Under the pieces are notes generated by a model, which worked only from the letters and a program-made list of their open reading frames with translations, had not been told where the DNA came from and ran no database searches. Source: UBA1858 sp963976865 (lineage in GTDB: Bacteria > Pseudomonadota > Gammaproteobacteria > UBA4575). Taken from it: a stretch of DNA of 64,000 nt. Each line of letters starts with the position of its first letter. Position 1 is the stretch's first letter. Below, in pieces: positions 16,806 to 25,204 of the stretch. A program made the translations under genes and the position numbers. The stretch spans positions 434,001 through 498,000 of the forward strand of contig CAXBLY010000001.1 of the NCBI GenBank assembly GCA_963976865.1, in the 5' to 3' direction.

Positions 16806-17648
16806 CTAGGGTTTATTAATTTTATTTTCTGGTTCTGAATCAAGTAACTCAATTTCATCCAGCTCAATATCCATTTCCTCTTCTGTCATCGCACGGAATC
16901 GCCTGTCTTTCGGTTCATCACGCTTATTTACAATCTTTGACATCAGCAGACCCAACTCAAATAACAGCCAGACCGGTATGGCTAACAACACTTGTGATAT
17001 CACATCGGGCGGAGTTAACAGCATGCCTACAACGAAGGCAGCAACAATGACATAGGATCTGGCGTTAGACAACGCTTCAATGGTGGTCACTCCTGTCATG
17101 ATCAATACAAATGTAATCACTGGTACTTCAAACGCAGCCCCAAATGCGATAAACATTTTTGTGACAAAATCCAGATAACGACTGATATCAGTCATAACGG
17201 CCACACCTTCCGGTGTTACCTTGGTAAAAAATCCAAATACAAGAGGGAAGACTACAAAATAGGCGAACACCATGCCCAGATAAAACAATATCGAACTGGA
17301 TACCAGCAATGGCATCACTAATCTTTTTTCATGTTTATATAATCCTGGTGCGATAAATGCCCACATCTGATACAAAATCCAGGGGATTGTAATCACAATG
17401 GATAGCAGCATGACCATTTTAAATGGTGTTAAAAATGGCGATGCAACATCGATCGCTACCATTGTACTGCTCTCGGGCAGATGCTTTAACAGAGGCTCCG
17501 CCAGAAATGAATAAATTTCATTGGCGAAAGGAAACAGGCATAAAAGTATGACAACAACACCAATTAAAATCTTTATAAGACGGTCACGCAGCTCAACCAA
17601 GTGAGTAATTAGGGATTCCTGTTTTTCTTCCTGCGTTTCAGCCGTCAT
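16806..17648 (-). CDS. tatC: Twin-arginine translocase subunit TatC
   Basis: 280 aa polytopic membrane protein, the receptor for twin-arginine signal peptides. The N-terminal THLVELRDRLIK and the LTPFKMVMLLS and PWILYQMWAFIAPGLYKHEKR stretches are TatC signatures, and six hydrophobic segments are visible up to about residue 245. The C-terminal tail after NKRDEPKDRRFRAMTEEEMDIEL is long and acidic, an extension beyond the E. coli protein. Third gene of tatABC. Confidence 0.97.
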   Translation of the reverse strand: MTAETQEEKQESLITHLVELRDRLIKILIGVVVILLCLFPFANEIYSFLAEPLLKHLPESSTMVAIDVASPFLTPFKMVMLLSIVITIPWILYQMWAFIAPGLYKHEKRLVMPLLVSSSILFYLGMVFAYFVVFPLVFGFFTKVTPEGVAVMTDISRYLDFVTKMFIAFGAAFEVPVITFVLIMTGVTTIEALSNARSYVIVAAFVVGMLLTPPDVISQVLLAIPVWLLFELGLLMSKIVNKRDEPKDRRFRAMTEEEMDIELDEIELLDSEPENKINKP

Positions 17649-17715
17649 TGACCTGATCTTCTATGCTAATAATTCTTTGTAGGATATGGCCATAATTGCA
17701 GGGCGGCAATGGGTA

Positions 17716-18039
17716 TTAATCTGGTTTAGCAGATGTTTCATTTTGGTTCGTGTCAGTAGTGTCTAACGCTTTTTGAATCTCATTTTGTGTTTCTTTCTGC
17801 GTATCACTCAGTATATTTCTCAACTGCGAGATTTCACTCTGCTGCTTTTCAAGCATCTCTTTTAGTTCGGCAGCTTTCAATTCATTTTCGATATCAGAAC
17901 GTACCGACATCATCATACGTTTAGCTTTGCCTATCCAGCGGCCTAACTTGGCTGCTAGTGCAGGCAGTTTGTCGGGGCCAACAACCAGCAACGCAACAAT
18001 GACAACAATGGTTAACTCCCAAAAGCTAAAATCAAACAT
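17716..18039 (-). CDS. tatB: Twin-arginine translocase subunit TatB
   Basis: 107 aa. An N-terminal membrane helix MFDFSFWELTIVVIVALLVVGP is followed by the Pro hinge, amphipathic helix KLPALAAKLGRWIGKAKRMM and a coiled acidic tail. It partners TatC in substrate recognition. Shorter than E. coli TatB (171 aa) because the tail is trimmed. 13 bp after tatA and 67 bp before tatC. Confidence 0.95.
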   Translation of the reverse strand: MFDFSFWELTIVVIVALLVVGPDKLPALAAKLGRWIGKAKRMMMSVRSDIENELKAAELKEMLEKQQSEISQLRNILSDTQKETQNEIQKALDTTDTNQNETSAKPD

Positions 18040-18052
18040 AATAATTTAATAT

Positions 18053-18232
18053 TTAGCTGTCTTTAGAATTATCTGTGTCAGTTTTCTTGTCAGTTTCTTC
18101 GTTCTTAACCGCGGTTTTAAAATTCTTGATTGCACCGCCCACATCTCCGCCCATATTCTTTAAGCGCTTAGTTCCAAATAGCAGTAATACTATCGCTAAA
18201 ATAATCAGCAGTTGCCAAATACTAATACCCAT
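18053..18232 (-). CDS. tatA: Twin-arginine translocase subunit TatA
   Basis: 59 aa, forms the translocation assembly of the Tat system. MGISIWQLLIILAIVLLLFGTKRLKNMG has the single membrane helix and the conserved FGTKRL hinge, and an amphipathic helix follows (GAIKNFKTAVK). I start at ATG 18232, 7 nt after GGAG; a TTG two codons earlier is less likely. 21 bp after hisE. Confidence 0.95.
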   Translation of the reverse strand: MGISIWQLLIILAIVLLLFGTKRLKNMGGDVGGAIKNFKTAVKNEETDKKTDTDNSKDS

Positions 18233-18253
18233 TCCCAATCTCCTATTTCGTAT

Positions 18254-18592
18254 CTATTTTTGAATAACCCTGTTGGCTTTCTCTTCAAGCCCGGAAATTC
18301 CAAATCTGCGTGCCAGTTCCGCTAATACATCATTTATTTCCAGATCTTTACTTACAAGTAGCACCATACAATGAAACAACAGATCAGCGACCTCTTTAGT
18401 TAGTTCAACTGAATCCGTTCCTTTAGCTGCAATAATCACTTCACTGGATTCTTCACCGATTTTTTTTAAAATATGATCCAGCCCTTTTTCATATAAACCG
18501 GCTACATAAGACTGATCAGCTTTTGCAGCTTTGCGTTCAATTAATACGTGTTGCAACTGTTCCAGTATTTGCTGATTTTGCATACCAGTCAT
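18254..18592 (-). CDS. hisE: Phosphoribosyl-ATP pyrophosphatase HisE
   Basis: 112 aa, second step of histidine synthesis (PR-ATP to PR-AMP). MazG-like all-alpha fold with KKIGEESSEVIIAAK and ELTKEVADLLFHCMVLL bearing the metal-binding acidic residues. It is a stand-alone hisE, not fused to hisI, and no hisI occurs between it and hisF. Leads directly into tatABC, an arrangement also seen in pseudomonads as hisI-hisE-tatABC. Confidence 0.95.
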   Translation of the reverse strand: MTGMQNQQILEQLQHVLIERKAAKADQSYVAGLYEKGLDHILKKIGEESSEVIIAAKGTDSVELTKEVADLLFHCMVLLVSKDLEINDVLAELARRFGISGLEEKANRVIQK

Positions 18593-18668
18593 TCTGTCTT
18601 TTTAGCTTATTTTAAGGATATCACACCCAAACACTGCCAGGGTTATAACGGTATAGAGGTGATTAAGT

Positions 18669-19442
18669 TTATTCCCGAACGGTAATTCCATGCTCGCGCA
18701 TATGGGCTTTTGCCTCACCTATAGAATATTCGCCAAAGTGGAAGATACTTGCCGCCAATACTGCATCAGCACGTCCTTTTGATACACCGTCGCTCAAGTG
18801 TTGAAGATTTCCGACCCCACCTGAGGCGATGACGGGTACGGATACCGACTCACTGATTTTTTTAGTTAGTTCCAGATCAAACCCCGACTTGGTGCCATCA
18901 CGATCCATACTGGTAAGTAATAACTCTCCCGCACCATAGTCTGCCATTTTTATTGCCCACTCAATGGCATCAATATTCGTTGCCTTACGTCCGCCGTGGG
19001 TAAAGATTTCCCATCTATCCGGTTCGCCGTCTGAAGAGACTTTTTTAGCATCGATAGATACAACAATACACTGGGAACCCACTTTTTGTGACGCTTCCAT
19101 GACAAATTCAGGGTTATGAACTGCAGCTGTATTAATGCCGACTTTATCTGCACCCGCATTCAGCATTCTGCGAATATCCTCAATATTTCGTATCCCGCCA
19201 CCAACTGTCAGCGGAATGAATACCTGTGAAGCAACTTTTTCTACCACATGCTCAATCGTGTCTCTTTCGTCAGAACTAGCAGTAATATCCAGAAATGTAA
19301 TTTCATCAGCGCCTTCCGCGTTATAGCGCTTGGCAATTTCCACTGGATCTCCAGCATCTCGAATGTCCAGGAACTTGACGCCTTTTACAACTCGACCAGC
19401 ATCAACATCGAGACAGGGAATAATACGCTTGGCAAGTGACAT
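18669..19442 (-). CDS. hisF: Imidazole glycerol phosphate synthase cyclase subunit HisF
   Basis: 257 aa TIM barrel that uses ammonia from HisH to make imidazole glycerol phosphate and AICAR. MSLAKRIIPCLDVDAGRVVKGVKF contains the catalytic Asp11 region; GADKVGINTAAV and GAGELLLTSMDRDGTKSGFDLEL include the second catalytic Asp. It starts 5 bp after hisA. Confidence 0.98.
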   Translation of the reverse strand: MSLAKRIIPCLDVDAGRVVKGVKFLDIRDAGDPVEIAKRYNAEGADEITFLDITASSDERDTIEHVVEKVASQVFIPLTVGGGIRNIEDIRRMLNAGADKVGINTAAVHNPEFVMEASQKVGSQCIVVSIDAKKVSSDGEPDRWEIFTHGGRKATNIDAIEWAIKMADYGAGELLLTSMDRDGTKSGFDLELTKKISESVSVPVIASGGVGNLQHLSDGVSKGRADAVLAASIFHFGEYSIGEAKAHMREHGITVRE

Positions 19443-19447
19443 TATTC

Positions 19448-20185
19448 TTAAATCATACGTTTGCTGGCAATTTCCTGCGCTTCAGCAAGGTCGATAGTAC
19501 CTTCATACAGTGCCCGGCCAACAATAACACCCACCACGCCTTCTTCATCTGTTGAACACAGGTTCTTGATGTCATCGATACTGGTGACGCCTCCCGATGC
19601 AATCACCGGTATATGTATGGCTTCTGCAAGTTCTACTGTTGACTCTACATTTAAGCCCTGCATCATTCCGTCTCGGCTGACATCGGTAAATACTATGGCG
19701 GCCACACCATCCGCTTCAAAATGCTGGGCGATATCGATAACATCGTGGTGAGACAGCTTTGACCAGCCATCAATCGCGACTTTTCCATTTTTAGCGTCTA
19801 GTCCTACAATCACATGGCCTGGAAACTCCAGACATAAGTCATTGACGAAATGTGGGGCAGTCACCGCACGTGTTCCAATAATCACATACTGTACACCTGC
19901 TTCAAGATACGCCTGGACGGTATCTTCGTCCCGTATCCCTCCACCTACCTGAATCGGAATGTCGGGATGATTTGAGCTGATTGATTTAATAATATCGAAA
20001 TTCCGCGGAGCGCCACTTACGGCACCATCCAGGTCAACCAGATGTAATCGTTTGGCACCCGCTTCAATCCATCGTTCTGCGACTGCTACCGGATTTTCAT
20101 CAAAAATAGTTTCATCATCCATTCGCCCCTGGCGTAAACGTACACAGCGGCCTTCTTTAATATCAATAGCAGGAATAATAATCAT
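19448..20185 (-). CDS. hisA: Phosphoribosylformimino-5-aminoimidazole carboxamide ribotide isomerase HisA
   Basis: 245 aa TIM barrel, paralogous to HisF, catalysing the ProFAR to PRFAR Amadori rearrangement. MIIIPAIDIKEGRCVRLRQG carries the catalytic Asp8; FTDVSRDGMMQGLNVE and VIASGGVTSIDDI are the phosphate and second catalytic segments. 18 bp after hisH. Confidence 0.98.
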   Translation of the reverse strand: MIIIPAIDIKEGRCVRLRQGRMDDETIFDENPVAVAERWIEAGAKRLHLVDLDGAVSGAPRNFDIIKSISSNHPDIPIQVGGGIRDEDTVQAYLEAGVQYVIIGTRAVTAPHFVNDLCLEFPGHVIVGLDAKNGKVAIDGWSKLSHHDVIDIAQHFEADGVAAIVFTDVSRDGMMQGLNVESTVELAEAIHIPVIASGGVTSIDDIKNLCSTDEEGVVGVIVGRALYEGTIDLAEAQEIASKRMI

Positions 20186-20203
20186 GTCAGGTATTAACTC
20201 TGT

Positions 20204-20848
20204 TTAATTGCCGTTCCAGTTCAGGAAGTTGGTTAGTAATTGTAAGCCATTATCAGCACTTTTCTCAGGATGGCATTGCATTGCAAATACCTTACCATTT
20301 GCGAGTGCTGAAGAAAATTCTATTCCGTAATCGGTAACCCCGGCTGACTGTGTTGAGTCAGCCAGGCTCACATAATAGCTATGCACGAAGTAAAAGTAGC
20401 TATCTTGTTTGATACCCGCCCATACCGGATGATCAAATTGTTGATCAATTGTATTCCAGCCCATATGGGGGATTTTGTGCTCGAGGACATCAGAGGCTTT
20501 AAATGCTTCGGAAAATGATTCAACGGAGCCTTTAAGAAGCCCCAGACACTCAGTACCACCGTTCTCCTGGCTGCGTTCCAGCAATACCTGCATACCCATA
20601 CATATCCCTAAAAAAGGCTTTTCCAATGCCGCTTTTTGAATTGAGTCAGATAGGCCGTAGTGATTTATCTGGCGCATGCAATCCGCAGCCGCACCCTGGC
20701 CGGGAAAGACTATGCGGTCGCTATCATTAATCACAGCCGGGTCTCTGCTGATTTGTATTTCGAACTGGCCATTCGAGACTTTAGTTAATGCACTGAACAC
20801 AGAATGCAGATTACTCATTCCATAATCAACGATGGCTACTTTTTCCAT
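20204..20848 (-). CDS. hisH: Imidazole glycerol phosphate synthase glutaminase subunit HisH
   Basis: 214 aa class I glutamine amidotransferase that feeds ammonia to HisF. FPGQGAAADCM forms the oxyanion strand, FLGICMGMQVLLE holds the nucleophile Cys, and FAMQCHPEKSAD the His-Glu pair. 54 bp after hisB. Confidence 0.98.
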   Translation of the reverse strand: MEKVAIVDYGMSNLHSVFSALTKVSNGQFEIQISRDPAVINDSDRIVFPGQGAAADCMRQINHYGLSDSIQKAALEKPFLGICMGMQVLLERSQENGGTECLGLLKGSVESFSEAFKASDVLEHKIPHMGWNTIDQQFDHPVWAGIKQDSYFYFVHSYYVSLADSTQSAGVTDYGIEFSSALANGKVFAMQCHPEKSADNGLQLLTNFLNWNGN

Positions 20849-20902
20849 GATTTAAATATAATGACTGAGTTGAGTAGTAAAGTCAGTACGAATAAACAGG
20901 CG

Positions 20903-21496
20903 CTATAGCGCTCCTTTAGTGGAAGGTAATTGATCAGTCATACGTGGATCCATCTCACATGCCACTCGCAATGCTCTTCCCAATGCCTTAAAGATTGTTT
21001 CTGCAATATGGTGCGCGTTACAGCCACGCAGATTATCAACATGCATGGTGACCTGGGCATGATTCACAAAGCCCTGTAAAAACTCAATAATCAGATCTAC
21101 GTCGAAATCACCTATACGGGCACGTGGGTAATCCGCATGGTATTCAAGACCCGGGCGACCGGAGAAATCTATAACCACTCTTGACAGGGCTTCATCCAAT
21201 GGCACGTAAGCATGTCCATAACGACGTACCCCTTTTTTATCGCCCATGGCCTTGTGGAAAGCCTGACCGAGCGTGATACCTGCATCTTCAACCGTATGGT
21301 GCGCATCAATATGCAGATCACCCTTGGCTTTAAGTTTAATATCGAATTGCCCATGACGCACGACCTGATCAAGCATGTGGTCAAGAAATGGTACACCACT
21401 ATCGAGCTCTCCCGTGCCACTGCCGTCTATATTCAGTTCGACCGAGATTTGGGTTTCCAGTGTGTTTCGTTCAATTTTTGCAGCTCGAGAAGTCAT
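20903..21496 (-). CDS. hisB: Imidazoleglycerol-phosphate dehydratase HisB
   Basis: 197 aa, monofunctional dehydratase (no N-terminal histidinol phosphatase as in E. coli). Di-Mn motifs DAHHTVEDAGITLG and GCNAHHIAETIFKALG are both intact. Start taken at ATG 21496; a TTG three codons upstream is less likely. First gene of the hisBHAFE cluster. Confidence 0.97.
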   Translation of the reverse strand: MTSRAAKIERNTLETQISVELNIDGSGTGELDSGVPFLDHMLDQVVRHGQFDIKLKAKGDLHIDAHHTVEDAGITLGQAFHKAMGDKKGVRRYGHAYVPLDEALSRVVIDFSGRPGLEYHADYPRARIGDFDVDLIIEFLQGFVNHAQVTMHVDNLRGCNAHHIAETIFKALGRALRVACEMDPRMTDQLPSTKGAL

Positions 21497-21551
21497 AGCG
21501 ATCAATTGTTTGGCTAACAGTAATATTAAAGAATCTGATTGTAGTGCTAAT

Positions 21552-21989
21552 TTACACTTCTAGCCAGAAGGTCACAGGGCCATTATTAGTTAAGCTTACT
21601 TGCATATCAGCACCAAATACACCGTGCTGTACGTGATTATATTCATTTTTTGCGTAGTCAATTAGCTGTTCAAAATGGTATTTTCCAACTTCGGCAGGAA
21701 CATTTTTACTAAAGCCTGGCCGATTGCCACGAGTAGTATCTGCCAGCAGAGTAAATTGTGGAACAATTATCAAACCACCGTGTATATCCAGCAGACTAAG
21801 GTTCATTTTATCAGCATTATCAGCAAAGATTCGGTAATTTATGATGCGCTCAAATAATCGCTTGCCTTTTTCGATGCTATCGCCCGATTGCACTGCTACT
21901 AACGCAACAATTCCGGTCTCTATTTGTGCCACGCATTGAGAGTCGATCATCACCTGCCCATTAGTCACTCGCTGTATAAGCGCTATCAT
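21552..21989 (-). CDS. dtd: D-aminoacyl-tRNA deacylase Dtd
   Basis: 145 aa. It hydrolyses D-amino acids (and Gly-tRNA-Ala) from mischarged tRNA. MIALIQRVTNGQVMIDSQ is the N-terminal signature, and VPQFTLLADTTRGNRPGFSKN contains the SQFTL-type motif (here PQFTL), with TNNGPVTFWLEV matching the Gly-cisPro motif region (NGPVT). Overlaps the pip stop by 4 bp (ATGA), so translationally coupled. Confidence 0.96.
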   Translation of the reverse strand: MIALIQRVTNGQVMIDSQCVAQIETGIVALVAVQSGDSIEKGKRLFERIINYRIFADNADKMNLSLLDIHGGLIIVPQFTLLADTTRGNRPGFSKNVPAEVGKYHFEQLIDYAKNEYNHVQHGVFGADMQVSLTNNGPVTFWLEV

Positions 21990-22942
21990 GAATATCGTGC
22001 TGCCAGCTCATTGGTAGCTTTCACCAGTGCGTTTACTATCTCCGGCTCGCTGGCAGAATGACCGCTGGTGGGAGCAATATAATAATCTGCCTGTGGCCAG
22101 GCGCAATGAAGTGCGTAAGCCTGGTTGAGCGGACACACCACATCGTAACGTCCATGGACAATATAGCCGGGAATATCACTGAGTAAATGTGCATCTCGAA
22201 TTAACTGGTCAGGTTCCAGATAGGATTCATTCATAAAATAGTGGCATTCTATTCGTGCCAGACTCAGCGCAACCTCATCACTTCCAAAGTGGTCTGTCAC
22301 GCTTTGTTTAGGGTGCAAAGTTGATGTACGGCCTTCCCACAGGGACCATTCACGAGCTGCTGCTAACTGTTCCTGTTTATTATCACTGATGAGACGGCGA
22401 TAATAGGCTTTGACCATCTCTTTACGCTCATCTTCGGGGATAATCGCCTGATAATCCTGCCAGTAATCGGGGAATATTTCGCTGGCACCGTGCTGATAAA
22501 ACCAGGCAATATCCTTGGGCCGGCAAAGAAATATCCCTCTAAGCACTAAACCAAGCAGCCGGTTTGCATGTGCCTCAGCGTATGCCAGTCCTAAGGTGGA
22601 GCCCCAGGAGCCTCCAAATACTACCCACTTTTGTATATCCAGCTCGTTTCGTAGTTTCTCAATGTCATCAATTAAATGCTGTGTAGTATTCTCCTCCAGA
22701 CATGCATGTGGCTTTGATCGACCAGAACCACGCTGATCAAATAGAATAATTCGATATTTTTCTGGATCAAAAAAGCGTGGATGATAGCTTTCACAGCCAG
22801 CCCCTGGACCGCCATGCAAAAAAACGGCTGGGATCCCTTGTGGATTTCCGTACTCGGCAACCCACAGCTCATGACCGCCGGATACCGTGAGGTAAAATTC
22901 TTTGCGTGAGGATATCTCTGGATAAAGTGTTAACATTTGCAT
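21986..22942 (-). CDS. pip: Proline iminopeptidase
   Basis: 318 aa alpha/beta-hydrolase that removes N-terminal proline. FLHGGPGAGCESYHPRFFDP is the HGGPG oxyanion motif; VVFGGSWGSTLGLAYAEAH holds the nucleophile Ser, GRYDVVCPL the Asp and SGHSASEPE the His. Two candidate ATGs (22942, 22936). Upstream of dtd with a 4-bp overlap and divergent from the TtcA-like gene. Confidence 0.96.
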   Translation of the reverse strand: MQMLTLYPEISSRKEFYLTVSGGHELWVAEYGNPQGIPAVFLHGGPGAGCESYHPRFFDPEKYRIILFDQRGSGRSKPHACLEENTTQHLIDDIEKLRNELDIQKWVVFGGSWGSTLGLAYAEAHANRLLGLVLRGIFLCRPKDIAWFYQHGASEIFPDYWQDYQAIIPEDERKEMVKAYYRRLISDNKQEQLAAAREWSLWEGRTSTLHPKQSVTDHFGSDEVALSLARIECHYFMNESYLEPDQLIRDAHLLSDIPGYIVHGRYDVVCPLNQAYALHCAWPQADYYIAPTSGHSASEPEIVNALVKATNELAARYS

Positions 22943-22966
22943 CGTTTAGTTTTATGAGTTGATCAC

Positions 22967-23716
22967 ATGCAATACACAAAGCCACCTAAATCACTGTTAC
23001 ACAAGGCCGGCAAAGCCATTGCTGATTATGAAATGATCCAGCCGAATGACCGTGTATTACTTGGTCTGTCTGGCGGCAAAGACTCTCTAAGTCTGCTGCA
23101 TATTTTATTACATTTACAAAAGCATGCACCGATTTCTTTTGATGTCGGTGTGATTACAGTCGATCCACAGTCAGAATCATTTGATCCTTCACCATTAAAA
23201 CCCTACCTTAAATCTTTGGGTGTTCCCTATATTTATCAATCCGAACCTATTTTGGATCTGGCTGATAAACATATGGACAATAAGTCTTTTTGTTCATTTT
23301 GTTCGCGAATGAAGCGTGGCATTATTTATAGTACCGCCAGAAAAGAAAATTATAATGTTATTGCATTAGCCCAGCACCTGGATGACCTTGCTGAAAGTTT
23401 TCTAATGTCTGCTTTTCACGGTGGAAGACTAAACACCATGAAGGCTAATTATGTCATTGATGCTGGTGATCTTCGTGTCATTCGCCCTTTGATTTATGCA
23501 CGAGAAAGACAAACTCAGGCATTTGCCGAACAGGCACAGTTGCCAGTCATTCCTGAAAATTGCCCTGCCTGCTTTGACATGCCTACCCAGCGATATTATT
23601 TCAAACAGCTGCTAAGTAATGAGGAAAAAAACAATCCAGGTGTGTACAAAAGTTTATTATCAGCGATGAAACCATTAATTAGCATCAACAATACCAGTGA
23701 CCGAACCGTTAATTAA
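22967..23716 (+). CDS. TtcA-family tRNA thiolation enzyme (PP-loop ATPase)
   Basis: 249 aa. The PP-loop SGGKDS (35-40) and two CxxC motifs, CSFC (109-112) and CPAC (199-202), match Fe-S-dependent TtcA proteins that make 2-thiocytidine at tRNA position 32. IALAQHLDDLAESFLMSAFHGGRLNTMKAN aligns with the TtcA signature. It lacks the C-terminal 50 or so residues of E. coli TtcA and has the PACFDMPTQR variant, so it could be a paralogous subfamily. 20 bp before the acyltransferase gene. Confidence 0.82.
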   Translation: MQYTKPPKSLLHKAGKAIADYEMIQPNDRVLLGLSGGKDSLSLLHILLHLQKHAPISFDVGVITVDPQSESFDPSPLKPYLKSLGVPYIYQSEPILDLADKHMDNKSFCSFCSRMKRGIIYSTARKENYNVIALAQHLDDLAESFLMSAFHGGRLNTMKANYVIDAGDLRVIRPLIYARERQTQAFAEQAQLPVIPENCPACFDMPTQRYYFKQLLSNEEKNNPGVYKSLLSAMKPLISINNTSDRTVN

Positions 23717-23736
23717 ATCCAGACGCATAATCATTC

Positions 23737-24612
23737 TTGAACACCTTGCTCACAAAATTAGGTATAAGCCTGTTATCTTGTTTACCCCTAAGTACACACC
23801 ATAGTTTAGGTAAATTTATTGGTTCTATACTTTTTGTTTTCAACAATCGAAACAGACATATTGCCAAGGTAAATATTGGCCTCTGTTTTACAAAACTCAG
23901 CCAAACCAGAAAACAGCAACTACTAAAAAAGTCTCTACAGGAAAATGGTAAAACGCTCATCGAATGCTTTTGGTTATGGCGACACCCACAACAGATTACG
24001 GGCGCTTTACTAGGTAATTTAACAAACCCTGATTTATTAACGCGTGCTCGCGAGCAAGGTACGATCTTTGTCACACCTCACTTTGGATCATGGGAATTTA
24101 TTGGCCTGCTGACTGCAGCAAATAGTAATTTACTTATTTTATACGCGCCGCCAAAATCTGAACATATAACCAAACTTTCCTGTCAGGGAAGAAGCAGTAC
24201 TGGCGGTACGGTAATAAGTACTGAAACACTCAATGCCAAACGTTTAATCAAACATATAAGAAATGGCGGAAGCGTAGGGATACTTCCAGATCAGGTCCCG
24301 GATGGAAATGGCGGTGTTCATTCATATTTTTTTGGAAAACGCGCTTACACAAGTACTCTAGTCTGCAAGCTTGCCCAAAAATTACAATGCCCGGTTGTTT
24401 TTTGTTATGCGCTTCGAAATAAACAAAAAACATTACAATATGATGCTTACTACTACGATGCTCCGAAGGAGATTTACAATAATGATATTGTATCCTCCAC
24501 CAATGCTCTGAATAAAAATATTGAAGACTTTATCAACACGGCTCCGGAACAATATATATGGAGTTACAAAAGATTCAAAAATCCTGCGCCGGGAGACAGC
24601 TACCCTTACTGA
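23737..24612 (+). CDS. LpxL/HtrB-type lysophospholipid acyltransferase
   Basis: 291 aa membrane-associated enzyme. An N-terminal hydrophobic anchor is followed by the HX4E catalytic motif HFGSWE (His115-Glu120), and by GGSVGILPDQVPDGNGGVHSYFFGKRAYTS and the C-terminal YIWSYKRFKNPAPGD, all typical of lipid A secondary acyltransferases. Start appears to be TTG at 23737; an in-frame stop nine bases upstream rules out a longer protein and no ATG is available. Late acylation of lipid A is the likely role. Confidence 0.88.
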   Translation: MNTLLTKLGISLLSCLPLSTHHSLGKFIGSILFVFNNRNRHIAKVNIGLCFTKLSQTRKQQLLKKSLQENGKTLIECFWLWRHPQQITGALLGNLTNPDLLTRAREQGTIFVTPHFGSWEFIGLLTAANSNLLILYAPPKSEHITKLSCQGRSSTGGTVISTETLNAKRLIKHIRNGGSVGILPDQVPDGNGGVHSYFFGKRAYTSTLVCKLAQKLQCPVVFCYALRNKQKTLQYDAYYYDAPKEIYNNDIVSSTNALNKNIEDFINTAPEQYIWSYKRFKNPAPGDSYPY

Positions 24613-24620
24613 ATACGCAA

Positions 24621-25190
24621 CTAATTGACTTGCTTTGCTACAATCATGGCTTGATTACGCCAGCCCTTGCTGACATCACCTTGCAGTCCTTCCTCTCGAT
24701 AGACCAGTATTTCCATTCCTCTGCATAACTCAAGCAGCTCGTTTTTGACCAGTAAAAATCCCGGGTTAGTCGGACCATCCTGAGTAACTTTGTCGACAGT
24801 AAAGGTTTGATAAAAAAGCAATCCATTAACCCGCAAACTCTCACGTAAAGTATGAAATGTCGGTCTATGTAAAAAGTGAGTGACAGTTATAACGTCATAA
24901 GAATGAATGGGCGGGGGCATTTTCTCAACATCACGTAAACATGCATTGATGCTTAAATTATTTGATTGAGCGTACTTATTTAGTTTATTTACTGCGGCAG
25001 ATGAAATATCCCATGCATCAACCTGAAATTTCAGCTTCGCCAGATGAATCGCATTCGCGCCCATACCACATGCCAGGTCCAGTGCATTACCGGCATCTGG
25101 TAGTAGGTGAGTGTTCTCTACAAGCACAGCACCTGGTGAGTCATCACCACAGTTTTTCTGTGAATAAATGTTATTCCATTTATCCGTCAT
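24621..25190 (-). CDS. Class I SAM-dependent methyltransferase (TehB-like)
   Basis: 189 aa. ALDLACGMGANAIHLAKL is SAM-binding motif I, VDAWDISSAAVNKL motif II, and YDVITVTHFLHRPTF motif IV. Overall it resembles tellurite-resistance TehB-type small methyltransferases, but the substrate cannot be read from sequence. Start ATG 25190 chosen over GTG 25199. It starts 14 bp after the trkH stop on the same strand and may be the last gene of the trk operon. Confidence 0.85.
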   Translation of the reverse strand: MTDKWNNIYSQKNCGDDSPGAVLVENTHLLPDAGNALDLACGMGANAIHLAKLKFQVDAWDISSAAVNKLNKYAQSNNLSINACLRDVEKMPPPIHSYDVITVTHFLHRPTFHTLRESLRVNGLLFYQTFTVDKVTQDGPTNPGFLLVKNELLELCRGMEILVYREEGLQGDVSKGWRNQAMIVAKQVN

Positions 25191-25204
25191 AGACTTCACT
25201 GGAG

